Shown: one piece after another, positions 53,961-62,237 of the stretch | How positions within the stretch are numbered: the stretch's first letter is position 1 | How the letters are laid out: every line of letters starts with the position of its first letter | Assembly: GCF_024125445.1 (NCBI RefSeq) | Contig: NZ_JAMXWM010000017.1 | Location: 1-64,000 of the forward strand | From: Sporolactobacillus shoreicorticis | Lineage (GTDB): Bacteria > Bacillota > Bacilli > Bacillales > Sporolactobacillaceae | Reading direction: 5' to 3' | DNA length: 64,000 bases | Made by a program: the position numbers and the translations under genes | Notes under the pieces: model-generated | What the model was told of the DNA's origin: nothing | Databases searched by the model: none | What the model saw: only the letters and a program-made list of their open reading frames with translations

Positions 53961-54166
53961 TACAATGTCCCCCCGAACTTGGTCACATATTCGTCATAAA
54001 ATCTTTCAAATTGTTCCTGCTCGTTCAGCTTTACGAGTCTATACGAATAGCTTCCCGGCTCCGGGGTAATTGAAGGCTTTTCTTCGTCACTGACCGCGAG
54101 CAGGGCACTGTCTACAAACCCGCCAGTTACACCGAACACGGCAATTCTTAACGGTTTATTTTTCAT
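53960..54166 (-). CDS. Small element protein
   Basis: 68 residues, MKNKPLRIAVFGVTGGF and a C-terminal half with EQFERFYDEYVTKFGGTL. GGAGGAGG site before the ATG at 54166. The start suggests a short beta-alpha with a Gly-rich turn. No family recognised. First of a run of four tightly packed small genes. Confidence 0.55.
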   Translation of the reverse strand: MKNKPLRIAVFGVTGGFVDSALLAVSDEEKPSITPEPGSYSYRLVKLNEQEQFERFYDEYVTKFGGTL

Positions 54167-54696
54167 TTGTGTGTTCCTCCTCCATAAAGGGTTAAGCACT
54201 TTCACACCTCTGAATTTCCTCTTTATCTTGTATAGCTTCGACTCGCCAGCAACTTGACAGGAAAACAAGGACGGGGAACCTCTTTTGTGTCGGCCCAGAA
54301 GCGCGGGTATTGCGCGGAGCGCGCTGGCTGAACGATTGAGGGAAGCAAGAAGGCTACCTCGCATTTTGTTTATTGAAATCTATGAGAAGAAAGCACGACT
54401 CCCCTGAAACATATTGACCTTGCGGGAACCGCGAGAAAGTCTTTTCAGCCACTACCAGGAACCTCATATTTTCATGTGAGGTCGCGTGCTTCGCTATGAC
54501 TCCGCACGCTCCAAAACACAACAGAGCTTCACCGCGAGCCGGACTGTACGGCTTTAACTTGCGATATAAAAAAGGCTTTCCCATGCGGAAAACCTCTGTT
54601 TCAGCGAATTATGTTGGTGTAATTTGTCAGTAAAATATTTTGGCGAGGAGGGGGGCTGTTGCGTAGTGGGGGCGTACTGCTTGATGGTGCACATAT
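54167..54696. other. Non-coding or unassigned part of the element
   Basis: About 530 bases, G+C rich. Open frames here (for example 54354-54584 minus) lack ribosome sites and recognisable domains. I see short inverted segments but no defined function. Confidence 0.35.
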
Positions 54697-55215
54697 TTAG
54701 TCAATTAGCAACCCCATTGCAATAGAATCATAAAATACCTCATTAATTAAAAAATCTCTTTTTATTATTCCCTCCTCAACAAACCCAAATTTTTTGTACA
54801 GATGAATTGCTTTTTCATTGTCGGTGCGCACTCTCAGATTGATTTTTCTGATGAGCTTAGAATCTCTACTCCACTCTATGAATTTGGATAATAACCTAGT
54901 CCCAATTCCTTTTCCGCCATAATCTTTCAGGACAGTAATTCCAAATTCACCTGTGTGAGCTGTTCTAGTTTTTGTTCCCCCTGAAAACTTTAAATTACCA
55001 ATGATCTTTCCGTCACATTTAGCAACCAAATTTAGTGCATTTTTTCTGTTATAAATTGACTCAATACTCTGTTCAAGCTTTGCTGTGCTTAACTGCAATT
55101 CTTCGCCAAATCTAAATGTTAAAAAATCAGTTTCCGTACCAATTTGACCAAGATATGTAAGCATTTCAGGAGCATCATCTTTCACTGTTTCTCTAATTAT
55201 TATATTATTTTCCAT
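54697..55215 (-). CDS. GNAT family N-acetyltransferase
   Basis: 172 residues. AcCoA-binding region TVLKDYGGKGIGTRLLSKFI, preceded by the beta strand HTGEFGI, and the C-terminal NLRVRTDNEKAIHLYKKFGF are typical. AAAAGGAGAGG site before ATG 55215. Cargo of the element; its A+T-richer composition differs from the neighbouring element genes, so it may have been acquired separately. Confidence 0.85.
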   Translation of the reverse strand: MENNIIIRETVKDDAPEMLTYLGQIGTETDFLTFRFGEELQLSTAKLEQSIESIYNRKNALNLVAKCDGKIIGNLKFSGGTKTRTAHTGEFGITVLKDYGGKGIGTRLLSKFIEWSRDSKLIRKINLRVRTDNEKAIHLYKKFGFVEEGIIKRDFLINEVFYDSIAMGLLID

Positions 55216-55284
55216 TGTGAAAACCTCTCCTTTTTACCCTATTTACATTTTCTGTCTATGTATTTTACTCTATTTAACACTAAA

Positions 55285-55318
55285 ACCCTCCGCCAGACAA
55301 CCAGCGGAGGAGGTAATT
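55285..55318. terminator. Terminator-like hairpin
   Basis: CCTCCGC/GCGGAGG with ten-base loop, T run on the plus side and GTTTT on the minus side; may end integrase transcription. Confidence 0.6.
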
Positions 55319-55547
55319 TTTTTGTTAAGCCCGCGAGGAAGCACAAAAAGGGGTTATCACTCGCGTTATTTGGGTATATCTACACAAGTAAGCACCCATA
55401 AAGCCCGCTGTCATAGGGCTTCTGGCTGTTTCTTCCTCGCTGATTGATACCGAATAGCTCGTTGCTATGGGGTCTAGTGAGGGTGAGCGGGCAGACCGTC
55501 CTTGAATTGTCTCTCCGAGAAAGTTCGCCACAGTGCCAGCTCACGGG

Positions 55548-55913
55548 CTATGCTGTCAGACAACGGTACAGAGCTGAACTTTCTTGCCTTGGTCTAATCA
55601 GCCCTGAGCTGTAATCAATGTCCTGCCAGTCAAGACGGCACATTTCAGAAGCTCTCAACCCCGTACCTGCGAGAAAGAGAATAATGGTGCGGTCTCTTAT
55701 AGAGAAAAAGTCTTTCTCCCGGCGGCTCTGCTTGCGTAAATAGCGCAAGGCAAGTTTTATATCTTCCTCGCGGACAATACGGGGGTTCTCGTCCAGCTTC
55801 GCCATTTTAACGCCCTTTGCTGTGTACTCCTCGGTAAGCCCTTCATTTTCTAGCCAATGTGCGAAACAGCGAAGATTGCCGAGCTTCACATATGTCACGA
55901 ATAACATGAACAC
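55548..55913 (-). pseudogene. Tyrosine recombinase (integrase) remnant
   Basis: Contains part of the SAM-like N-domain (LRCFAHWLENEGLTEEY) and the start of the catalytic domain, with the first catalytic Arg in LAGTGLRASEMCRLDWQDID. The frame then breaks after SGLI; the downstream bases hold fragments such as SIARELALWRTF in other frames but no H-x-x-R or Tyr motif. N-terminus also truncated. It was probably the enzyme that targeted tRNA-Pro. Confidence 0.8.
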
Positions 55914-55975
55914 GGCAGTTTTTCCTGAAAAGCATTGCTGAGACAGTAAAGCAAGAATGCTTAAACTGCGCTCCG

Positions 55976-56016
55976 GCCCCCAGCCATGTGCTCTACCAAG
56001 CTGAGCTACTTTCCGT
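55976..56016. repeat. Right attachment repeat, tRNA-Pro 5' half
   Basis: Forty-one bases equal to the 5' half of tRNA-Pro including the anticodon loop with five G (minus strand). The rest of the tRNA is absent here. Confidence 0.8.
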
Positions 56017-56047
56017 AACGGAAATGGATAGAATTAATCCAATAACT

Positions 56048-56077
56048 ATCCTACAGAGGGTCACTGCTGTCTGTCAA
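56048..56077 (-). promoter_or_regulatory. Original tRNA-Pro promoter, now upstream of a half gene
   Basis: TTGACA, 18-nt spacer and TAGGAT on the minus strand, about 32 nt before the half tRNA. It shows that the right repeat is the original 5' end. Confidence 0.65.
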
Positions 56078-56954
56078 TTTTTTTTGACGACGCAGATCAA
56101 GATGTTCGTTCCGGAGCTGCATGTATCATGATGACACGTTCATCTCAACTGCTGCGGGATAAGTCTCCAAAGTTTAAGGCCGGCAACTATGGGGCGGAGA
56201 TGATTCCTGTACGGTGGTTGGAGATATCACGGAAAAAATCATCCAAATTATATATTTCGATAGACTGAACAATTTCAGCGAATTTAAATGGGCGCATAAA
56301 CGGCAGTTCTCTTTACTTTTCACTGAGAAATACGATATATATAGTGAAGGAAGGAGTAGACCGGTTGTTGACATTTCCTTTTGCAAAAGCAACTAATAAG
56401 GGTTCGATTTCATAAAGAAATAGTGCTCTGCATGGTAACGAAAGGTACAAAAGCGCTACCTGCCACGAGAATTGGTCCTTCTTATCCTTAGCAGTTACGA
56501 AGATCAAATGCTTGTGTGTTGCGGTCAATTTTTCCACAAGCAAAGATGGTGAACTTTCCTGCATCATGCCAATATTCACAAGGCAAAGGGAGGTTCGACT
56601 CGCCTGAACGTGCGATTCAATTTCGTACTTGTTCTACTTGCATGATATGGACTTATCTGGAATGCTTGAATCAGATGCATCCCAAACGACTTCGAAAAGA
56701 ATACGGTTTGAAGATCCGGTTCAGTGTCCGATTTGTCATATTTCTGTGCCGACTGTCTCACTTGGTGGCCTATTTTCGGAGGTAATGCGGGCAATCTGAA
56801 AATTGATGATGGAACACAAAAGTGAAATCAAACATTCCTGCAAAGGTAAATGATGACTTTATATAATCATTTGTTAAAATCGGTCATAACGTAAACGATT
56901 ACAGCGAACGAATTTAGCGGCATAAGTTGTTAACAAATAAGGAGCGGATCATAA
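56078..56954. other. Decayed or unassigned region
   Basis: Plus-strand fragments such as DDADQDVRSGAACIMMTRSS with FKAGNYGAEMIPVRW (about 56088-56268) and RFEDPVQCPICHISVPTVSL (about 56695-56787) look like pieces of real proteins, but none has a start and ribosome site. No family could be assigned. The last 60 bases hold the ribosome site of the CBS gene. Confidence 0.35.
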
Positions 56955-57377
56955 ATGAACGCTGCATTTTTAATTACGCCGAAAAGTGAAGTGAAATTTG
57001 TCTATGAGCATTGGACAATTCGGCAGGCGTTGGAGAAAATGGAACATTATCGTTATTCGGCGATTCCAATCTTGAATAAAAAGGGCATGTATATTGGCAC
57101 GTTAACTGAGGGTGATATTCTTTGGAATCTGAAACAGAATGAAGATCTGGACTTCAGGGATACTGAAACCTTTGCGTTGAAAGATGTGCCGCGATACAGG
57201 GACATCAAAGCGATTTCTATTGATGTCGAAATTGAAGACATTATAGCGACTTCTTTGACTCAGAACTTCGTTCCAATTGTTGACGACAGCGGTGTTTTTA
57301 TCGGTATGATCCGAAGACGTGAAATTATTGCTTACCTGCTTAAATTGCGGGCAGGCACAATGAACCATGTACGATAG
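56955..57377 (+). CDS. CBS-domain pair protein
   Basis: 140 residues, two CBS motifs. First: YRYSAIPILNKKGMYIGTLTEGDILW; second: LTQNFVPIVDDSGVFIGMIRRREII. Such stand-alone pairs bind adenine nucleotides and regulate partners; a Bacillus relative is YkuL-like. AAGGAGCG precedes the ATG. A shared terminator separates it from the convergent WYL regulator. Confidence 0.8.
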   Translation: MNAAFLITPKSEVKFVYEHWTIRQALEKMEHYRYSAIPILNKKGMYIGTLTEGDILWNLKQNEDLDFRDTETFALKDVPRYRDIKAISIDVEIEDIIATSLTQNFVPIVDDSGVFIGMIRRREIIAYLLKLRAGTMNHVR

Positions 57378-57380
57378 TCA

Positions 57381-57416
57381 AACCTTCCTTGACGATAAGT
57401 CAGGGAAGGTTTTTTA
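57381..57416. terminator. Bidirectional intrinsic terminator
   Basis: AACCTTCC-TTGAC / GTCAG-GGAAGGTT stem with T run; overlaps the end of the WYL gene. Confidence 0.85.
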
Positions 57417-58344
57417 CGGAAAAGCGGGTCTCATTATTTGCAATAAACGATTGCGCGGTGGTGATTAATTCTTGTCTAAGAAATTCAGGACGCGTAATTT
57501 TTACACGACTGCCTAGTGCGATCAGCTTCGCTTTCCACATCATTTCATACTCAGGAAGATAGACGCGCATCATCCACTCGTTATTCATACGCGTAAAGCT
57601 TCCCTTTGGAAAATATTCCGCCAATAGATCACGGTCCTTGTCCTGAACAAGCAGATCAATGGCGATACTGGTTTCCGAGTAGGATTGTTCGTGTTCATGC
57701 ATCAGGTTTTCAACATTCCTGTGTTCATTAAATAATGTATCGAGCAACTCCAACTGCTTCATACGGACGAGTTTAAATTGTCGGTAATCCTTTGATTTCT
57801 CGCAATAAGCGAATAAATACCAGTCATACCATTTGTAGCTAAGAGCAATGGGCTGCACCATTCTTTCAGAAGTTTCTTGCTTCGCATTTCGATACCATAA
57901 ATGAACGTTTTGTCGATGAAGAATCGCCTTTTCCAATAATTGAAGATGATGCTGCACGAGCATGCCTTCTCGTGCAATGCTATTGTCAAGATAAATTGGA
58001 CCAGCCGCATGATCCGAATCGCCAATTAAATGGAGATATTTATTTAAGAGCTGTTCTGTTTTTTTCGTGTGATAGGATGACTCGAGACCCATTAACGCAG
58101 TGATGATCGTCGCATAGTCTTGTCTTGTGGTATACTGCCTATTTAATGTAAAACGCGGTTCAATGCTGTATCCGCCATTTACACCGAGAGTAGAGTTGAT
58201 TGGGATACCTGCCAGATTGATTGTATCCATATCTCTTTTAATTGTGCGGACAGATACTTCGAATGTGCTTGCCAATTCATTAGCTGTAGCTTGACGATGA
58301 TTCAGTAAAAAGACAACAATGCCTAATAACCGGTCAATTTTCAT
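57400..58344 (-). CDS. HTH/WYL-domain transcriptional regulator
   Basis: 314 residues of the YafY/PafC-like type. The N-terminal HTH_11 (RLLGIVVFLLNHRQATANEL and VSVRTIKRDMDTI) binds DNA; the central WYL module reads HLWYRNAKQ and PIALSYKWYDWYLFAYC; a WCX tail follows. WYL modules bind ligands or single-stranded nucleic acid. Divergent from a GNAT gene at 58460, a possible target. Confidence 0.85.
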   Translation of the reverse strand: MKIDRLLGIVVFLLNHRQATANELASTFEVSVRTIKRDMDTINLAGIPINSTLGVNGGYSIEPRFTLNRQYTTRQDYATIITALMGLESSYHTKKTEQLLNKYLHLIGDSDHAAGPIYLDNSIAREGMLVQHHLQLLEKAILHRQNVHLWYRNAKQETSERMVQPIALSYKWYDWYLFAYCEKSKDYRQFKLVRMKQLELLDTLFNEHRNVENLMHEHEQSYSETSIAIDLLVQDKDRDLLAEYFPKGSFTRMNNEWMMRVYLPEYEMMWKAKLIALGSRVKITRPEFLRQELITTAQSFIANNETRFSVKNLP

Positions 58345-58459
58345 GTGATGACACTCCTAAATCGTTTTCTATGTTTCATAATTATCGATGACTAATCGTG
58401 CCATATAGCTGTCACTATTAATATTTTATAATAAAAGAAATAGAAAAGGAGAGATGGTT

Positions 58460-59077
58460 ATGAATGAAAATAAGTGTTTAGAAAAAGCAGGTTTTAAAGG
58501 AGAATTTTTACGCTTCTCCCCGATTAGTAAGGGATGGGAACGTGAATTATTTAATTGTTACATTGATCACTACCTCCAGGAGTATATTGACGATCATAAT
58601 TGCGAGACGATTTTTCAATTCAAAAATAAAGACGAGATGGCGCGGTGTATTGAAGAATGGAAACAGGCACGGCAGGAAGACAGATATTATCGATGGATGG
58701 TCGAAACGAAAGACGGAAATCGAGTGATCGGTACAATTGAGATCGCTTCAATACCGGATACTACGGATTACATACAAAAAGTTTTGCATAAAAAGCCGGG
58801 TACCTTTGTTCAAAATCTGACACAGTTATCTGATCATGAATTCCACGATGGTGTGTTGAGAATTGATGTAATTGGCGATTATGCAAAAGAACAAATCTTT
58901 GACGATATACTGAAGTGCACAGATGAATTTTTTACTGATTACCGTTTGAATAAAATAATTGTACAGTGTCTTGAACATGATGTCGAAAGATACGAAGTGA
59001 TGAAAAAACACGGTTTTTCACCACTCATCCACCACGGGGAGAACTTGTATCCTTATGTGATTAAAAGTGCTGAATGA
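58460..59077 (+). CDS. GNAT-like acetyltransferase
   Basis: About 205 residues. LEKAGFKGEFLRFSPISKGW at the N-terminus and the C-terminal ERYEVMKKHGFSPLIHHGE fit a GNAT fold, but motif A is weak (IEIASIP, VIGDYAKEQ), so catalysis is uncertain. ATG 58460 lies 9 nt after AAGGAGAG. Divergent from the WYL regulator. Confidence 0.55.
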   Translation: MNENKCLEKAGFKGEFLRFSPISKGWERELFNCYIDHYLQEYIDDHNCETIFQFKNKDEMARCIEEWKQARQEDRYYRWMVETKDGNRVIGTIEIASIPDTTDYIQKVLHKKPGTFVQNLTQLSDHEFHDGVLRIDVIGDYAKEQIFDDILKCTDEFFTDYRLNKIIVQCLEHDVERYEVMKKHGFSPLIHHGENLYPYVIKSAE

Positions 59078-59288
59078 ATTTTGTCACAATAAAAGAAGGA
59101 AAATCGAATTTTACTCTTTTTTGCAAGTATATGTGTCTTTCACCTGTTCATAATTTCCTAATGATCGTGAATTAGCTTTCTTTACTAACTTTTTCTCTAT
59201 CCAATGCCTACCAATTTTAACTTTTTTTTGGCATGATTAAAGGATGACGCAGTAATACCAGCAACTAGAGGGAAAAAGAGTAAAGGAA

Positions 59289-60122
59289 GTGAGCAGTATT
59301 TTAAGGATCGGAGAGTTTTCGAAACTAACACAGATATCAATTCGGATGCTTCGTTATTATGACGAAACAGGACTGCTAAAACCGGCAATCGTTGATCCAT
59401 GCACAGGCTATCGTAAGTATTCTATAGAACAAATCTCAGTTTTACAAAAAATTGTTATGCTTCGTAATTTTGGTTATTCTGTTTCGGAAATTGAAGTTGT
59501 CATCAATAATTGGAATGAAGATTTCTTATCAGTGAACCTAAAATCTAAAAGGTTAGAGGTTCTTGACACGATCAGTCAAGAGGAAGAAAGGCTAGCAAAA
59601 ATTGATTCGGCTATTGCAAGTATTGAAAGAGATGAAATGTCCAATCAATACAAATTCACGATAAAACAAGTACCCAGATACTCCGTTATTTCTTTAAGGC
59701 GCATTATTCTTAATCATTTTTGCGAGGGCATTTTGTGGAAGGAAATGTTCGCATTTATAAACAGAAATAAGGTTGCCCTCATCACAAATAGGACTAATTT
59801 TGCAATTTATTATGATGAGGATTTCAAAGATGAAAATATAGATGTTGAAATTTGTGCAGTTGTAAACGGTATTGGAAAAAATACAGGTAATTTTACATTC
59901 AGACAAACAGAAGAAGTAAATTTGATGGCATGTACAATGGTTTATGGTTCATTTAAAAACATTGCTAAAGCTTATTTATCATTTGCTATATGGCTCATGG
60001 AACATCCTCGCTATAATATGCAGTATCCAAGTCGACAGATATGTCATCGCGGTCCATGGAATGAAGAAATTGAAGATAACTACCTAACGGAAATACAAAT
60101 ACCCTTGGGTAAAAAAACTTAA
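59289..60122 (+). CDS. MerR family regulator with GyrI-like effector domain
   Basis: About 278 residues. N-terminal winged helix RIGEFSKLTQISIRMLRYYD and GYRKYSIEQISVLQKI, a coiled coil (LDTISQEEERLAKIDSAIAS) and a C-terminal GyrI/BmrR-like ligand domain ending in YLTEIQIPLG. The GTG at 59289 overlaps its AAAGGAAG site. The family normally starts MLRIGEFSKL; the codon there is ATT (59298), 8 nt after that site, so ATT initiation or a base error is likely. Confidence 0.8.
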   Translation: MSSILRIGEFSKLTQISIRMLRYYDETGLLKPAIVDPCTGYRKYSIEQISVLQKIVMLRNFGYSVSEIEVVINNWNEDFLSVNLKSKRLEVLDTISQEEERLAKIDSAIASIERDEMSNQYKFTIKQVPRYSVISLRRIILNHFCEGILWKEMFAFINRNKVALITNRTNFAIYYDEDFKDENIDVEICAVVNGIGKNTGNFTFRQTEEVNLMACTMVYGSFKNIAKAYLSFAIWLMEHPRYNMQYPSRQICHRGPWNEEIEDNYLTEIQIPLGKKT

Positions 60123-60239
60123 TTGTCCTACAATTCAAATGTTTTCCAGCTGTTATCTGTGTGTGTTGACTCTCACATCATGTCAGGGTTTAAGCTGTAA
60201 ATGAACCCAAAAATCAAGTGGGAAAATGGAGGTTGTCAC

Positions 60240-60716
60240 ATGAACCATTTTATTGTAAATCAAATCGGAATTGTCAGCATCAAGGATTCCGGCATGTTTG
60301 TTGAACTGGACAAAGCGTATATTCCTGCATTAAAAGAATTGGATACTTTTAGCCACATAAATGTCATTTGGTGGTTTGATGGTTTTGATGACACAGAGAT
60401 GAGAAGTGTTTTGGAAAATCCCAAGCCATATAAAAATTTACCAGACACGATGGGGATATTTGCAACGAGATCACCTTTGAGGCCAAACCCCATTGCATTG
60501 ACAACAACCCAAATGCTTGATATCGACCATGACAACGGTAGTATACAAATTGCATATATTGATGCTGATAACAATAGCCCAGTTCTTGACATAAAACCTT
60601 ATACGCCGAGCCTTGACAGAATCGAAAATCCAACCGTACCAGCATGGTGTAATCATTGGCCAAAAAGTGTAGAGGATTCTGGAACGTTTGATTGGTCAAA
60701 AGAATTTAATTTTTAA
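60240..60716 (+). CDS. trmO: tRNA (N6-threonylcarbamoyl-A37) methyltransferase TrmO-like
   Basis: 158 residues of the TrmO/TsaA-like (YaeB) family, which methylates t6A37 of tRNA-Thr using SAM. The family signature GIFATRSPLRPNPIALTT is intact, as are SHINVIWWFDGFD and LDIKPYTPSLD. TGGAGGT site before the ATG at 60240; the upstream frame start is unsupported. The single-domain form lacks the C-terminal extension of the E. coli protein. Confidence 0.85.
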   Translation: MNHFIVNQIGIVSIKDSGMFVELDKAYIPALKELDTFSHINVIWWFDGFDDTEMRSVLENPKPYKNLPDTMGIFATRSPLRPNPIALTTTQMLDIDHDNGSIQIAYIDADNNSPVLDIKPYTPSLDRIENPTVPAWCNHWPKSVEDSGTFDWSKEFNF

Positions 60717-60786
60717 TAAACAACCTCCAACCTCCGCCATGAGCCATTTATGTGATAAGCTATTTCAGATGATGCTCCCCCTCTCT

Positions 60787-60831
60787 GAGGTTGTCTCATA
60801 GTCGCTTAGACTGGGAGACAGCCTCTTTGAT
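60787..60831 (+). terminator. Intrinsic terminator after trmO
   Basis: GAGGTTGTCTC/GAGACAGCCTC with one G-U pair, followed by TTTGATTT. Confidence 0.75.
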
Positions 60832-61255
60832 TTCATAAATTGTTGATATAGGAAGCTTGCTACTACTGTCACATTTATTATCTATTATCTTTTATAAATT
60901 GAGTTCATAGTATAAAAAATTGATAGAGAGTTTTTAATATAAGTAGCCTTTTTTTTGATAGTTATGAACAAGCAATAATTTGGTTGAATGAATATCTAAT
61001 ATAAAACCTTTATTGAACTTGAACCAGTTGTTCTCAATCAACTGATTTTTTTATGCCCGTAATGCAGTAGCTGTCATAAAATTCACTTGTTTACAACCTT
61101 CCAACCCCATTGTTTCTTTCGCAGTTTCTTTTCAAAATGCTTGTGCAATTTTAAAGGTGGAGAAATTATATATCCTTTTCGATTAAAAGTTTGAGTGCAT
61201 CTGTTTAAAGGTTGCGGAATAGAAGAATCTCTAACAGAAATGCATTGAATGTCTT
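60832..61255. other. AT-rich intergenic region
   Basis: About 420 bases with no supported gene. A minus-strand ORF near 61083-61301 runs through the MarR operator and has no ribosome site. Confidence 0.4.
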
Positions 61256-61316
61256 TTGACGAAACAGGATAATTTGTGTAACATAGTATGTGCACATACA
61301 ATATGTATACATACTA
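61256..61316 (+). promoter_or_regulatory. marR-type promoter with double palindromic operator
   Basis: TTGACG (61256), 17-nt spacer, TAACAT (61279). GTATGTGCACATAC (61286-61299) and ATGTATACAT (61303-61312) are perfect palindromes just after the -10, enclosed by TAGTATGT/ACATACTA. Likely autoregulatory MarR sites. Confidence 0.65.
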
Positions 61317-61335
61317 TTCATTTGGGGCGTTTCTT

Positions 61336-61770
61336 ATGGAGATTGAAAATATACTTGGCTATTTGCTGAACACGAGTGCACGATTAATTAAACATGACAT
61401 GGAGAAACAATTAAGCGATTTTAAAATAACGACGGCACAGTGGGCTGTGCTGAAGCTGCTTGATTCATGGGGAGAGCTTACACAGACCGAAATTGCAGAT
61501 AAGCTAAAAAGTGACAAGGCAACCATTGGTTCTATTGTCACTAGACTAAGAAAAAAAGATCTGATAGTTAAGCGTTTAAGTATAAAGGACAGTCGCGCTA
61601 ATATGATTTGCATGACGGAACAATCAAAAATAATGGTAAAGCAGATTGAAAAACTGGCTCGCCGCACGTCACTAAATGCTTTAGTGGGATTCAATAAAGA
61701 AGAAAAAGATCGATTGATTCAAGCGTTACAAAGAATCATTCATAATTTAGATGAGGCGGGAAACCAATGA
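61336..61770 (+). CDS. MarR family transcriptional regulator
   Basis: About 144 residues. Winged helix: LTQTEIADKLKSDKATIGSI with the wing LIVKRLSIKDSRAN. N- and C-terminal helices form the dimer. The upstream ATG 61288 lies within the operator, so ATG 61336 is chosen. No redox Cys near the N-terminus. It overlaps the following small membrane-protein gene by 4 nt, suggesting an operon. Confidence 0.85.
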   Translation: MEIENILGYLLNTSARLIKHDMEKQLSDFKITTAQWAVLKLLDSWGELTQTEIADKLKSDKATIGSIVTRLRKKDLIVKRLSIKDSRANMICMTEQSKIMVKQIEKLARRTSLNALVGFNKEEKDRLIQALQRIIHNLDEAGNQ

Positions 61771-62141
61771 CATTAGTTGAGGAAATTTTAAGGGCTTTTT
61801 TATTGACGTTGGGAGTAAGTGAGCTTCTGTTGAATTGTTCTTATTTAGTGAAACGTAATGGACTCTCTTTAGCAAGAAAATAGCATGGAGAATTGCCTTC
61901 TCATTTGCCGGACCGTAATATAAGAGTAAAAGTAATTATGATAAGGATCTTTGGGCTTGTGTTTGCAGTCGTTTCGTTAAGCCTATATTTCTTTCATACT
62001 TACGTGAAGCCACCGATTGTCATTTCAATGTTTCTGTTTATGATTTATGGAATCAGCGAGGCGCTCTATTATAAATATTGGAAAACCACGGGTTTCGCTA
62101 TTGTGACTGTACTCGCATTTCTTATCTATTTTGTTGTATAA
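61767..62141 (+). pseudogene. Small membrane protein with in-frame TAG
   Basis: ATGA overlap with the MarR stop. One frame reads MTLVEEILRAFLLTLGVSEL to GLSLARK, TAG (61881-61883), then HGELPSHLPDRNIRVKVIM and three hydrophobic helices to FLIYFVV. The whole would be about 124 residues with four helices. A single base change (for example from CAG or AAG) explains it. Family unknown; probably the target of the regulator. Confidence 0.55.
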
Positions 62142-62237
62142 AAAATGATAGATTTTTTCTATCAGCTTAAGGCTGGTGAAGAGCAAAGATAATTTCTAAA
62201 ATGTAAAAAAAGAGATTTTAATAATGGAGGCATTCGA

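Larger units (their letters stand above)
52859..56016 (-). mobile_element. Small decaying integrative element in tRNA-Pro
   Basis: Bounded by direct repeats of the tRNA 5' half and anticodon loop (40 and 41 bases, 52859-52898 and 55976-56016). It carries a tyrosine recombinase remnant near the right end, a GNAT gene and small phage-like ORFs, all on the minus strand. About 3.1 kb. Base composition looks more G+C rich than the flanks. Two or more of its genes have frameshifts. Confidence 0.75.

Noticed and set aside
54354-54584. 76-codon minus-strand ORF within the element
   Set aside because: Weak ribosome site and no domain; could be real but cannot be supported.
56313-56579. Minus-strand ORF of 88 codons
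   Set aside because: No ribosome site and the composition does not resemble the neighbouring genes; kept only as part of the unassigned region.
61083-61301. Minus-strand ORF upstream of marR
   Set aside because: Its 5' end lies within the MarR operator and it lacks a ribosome site.
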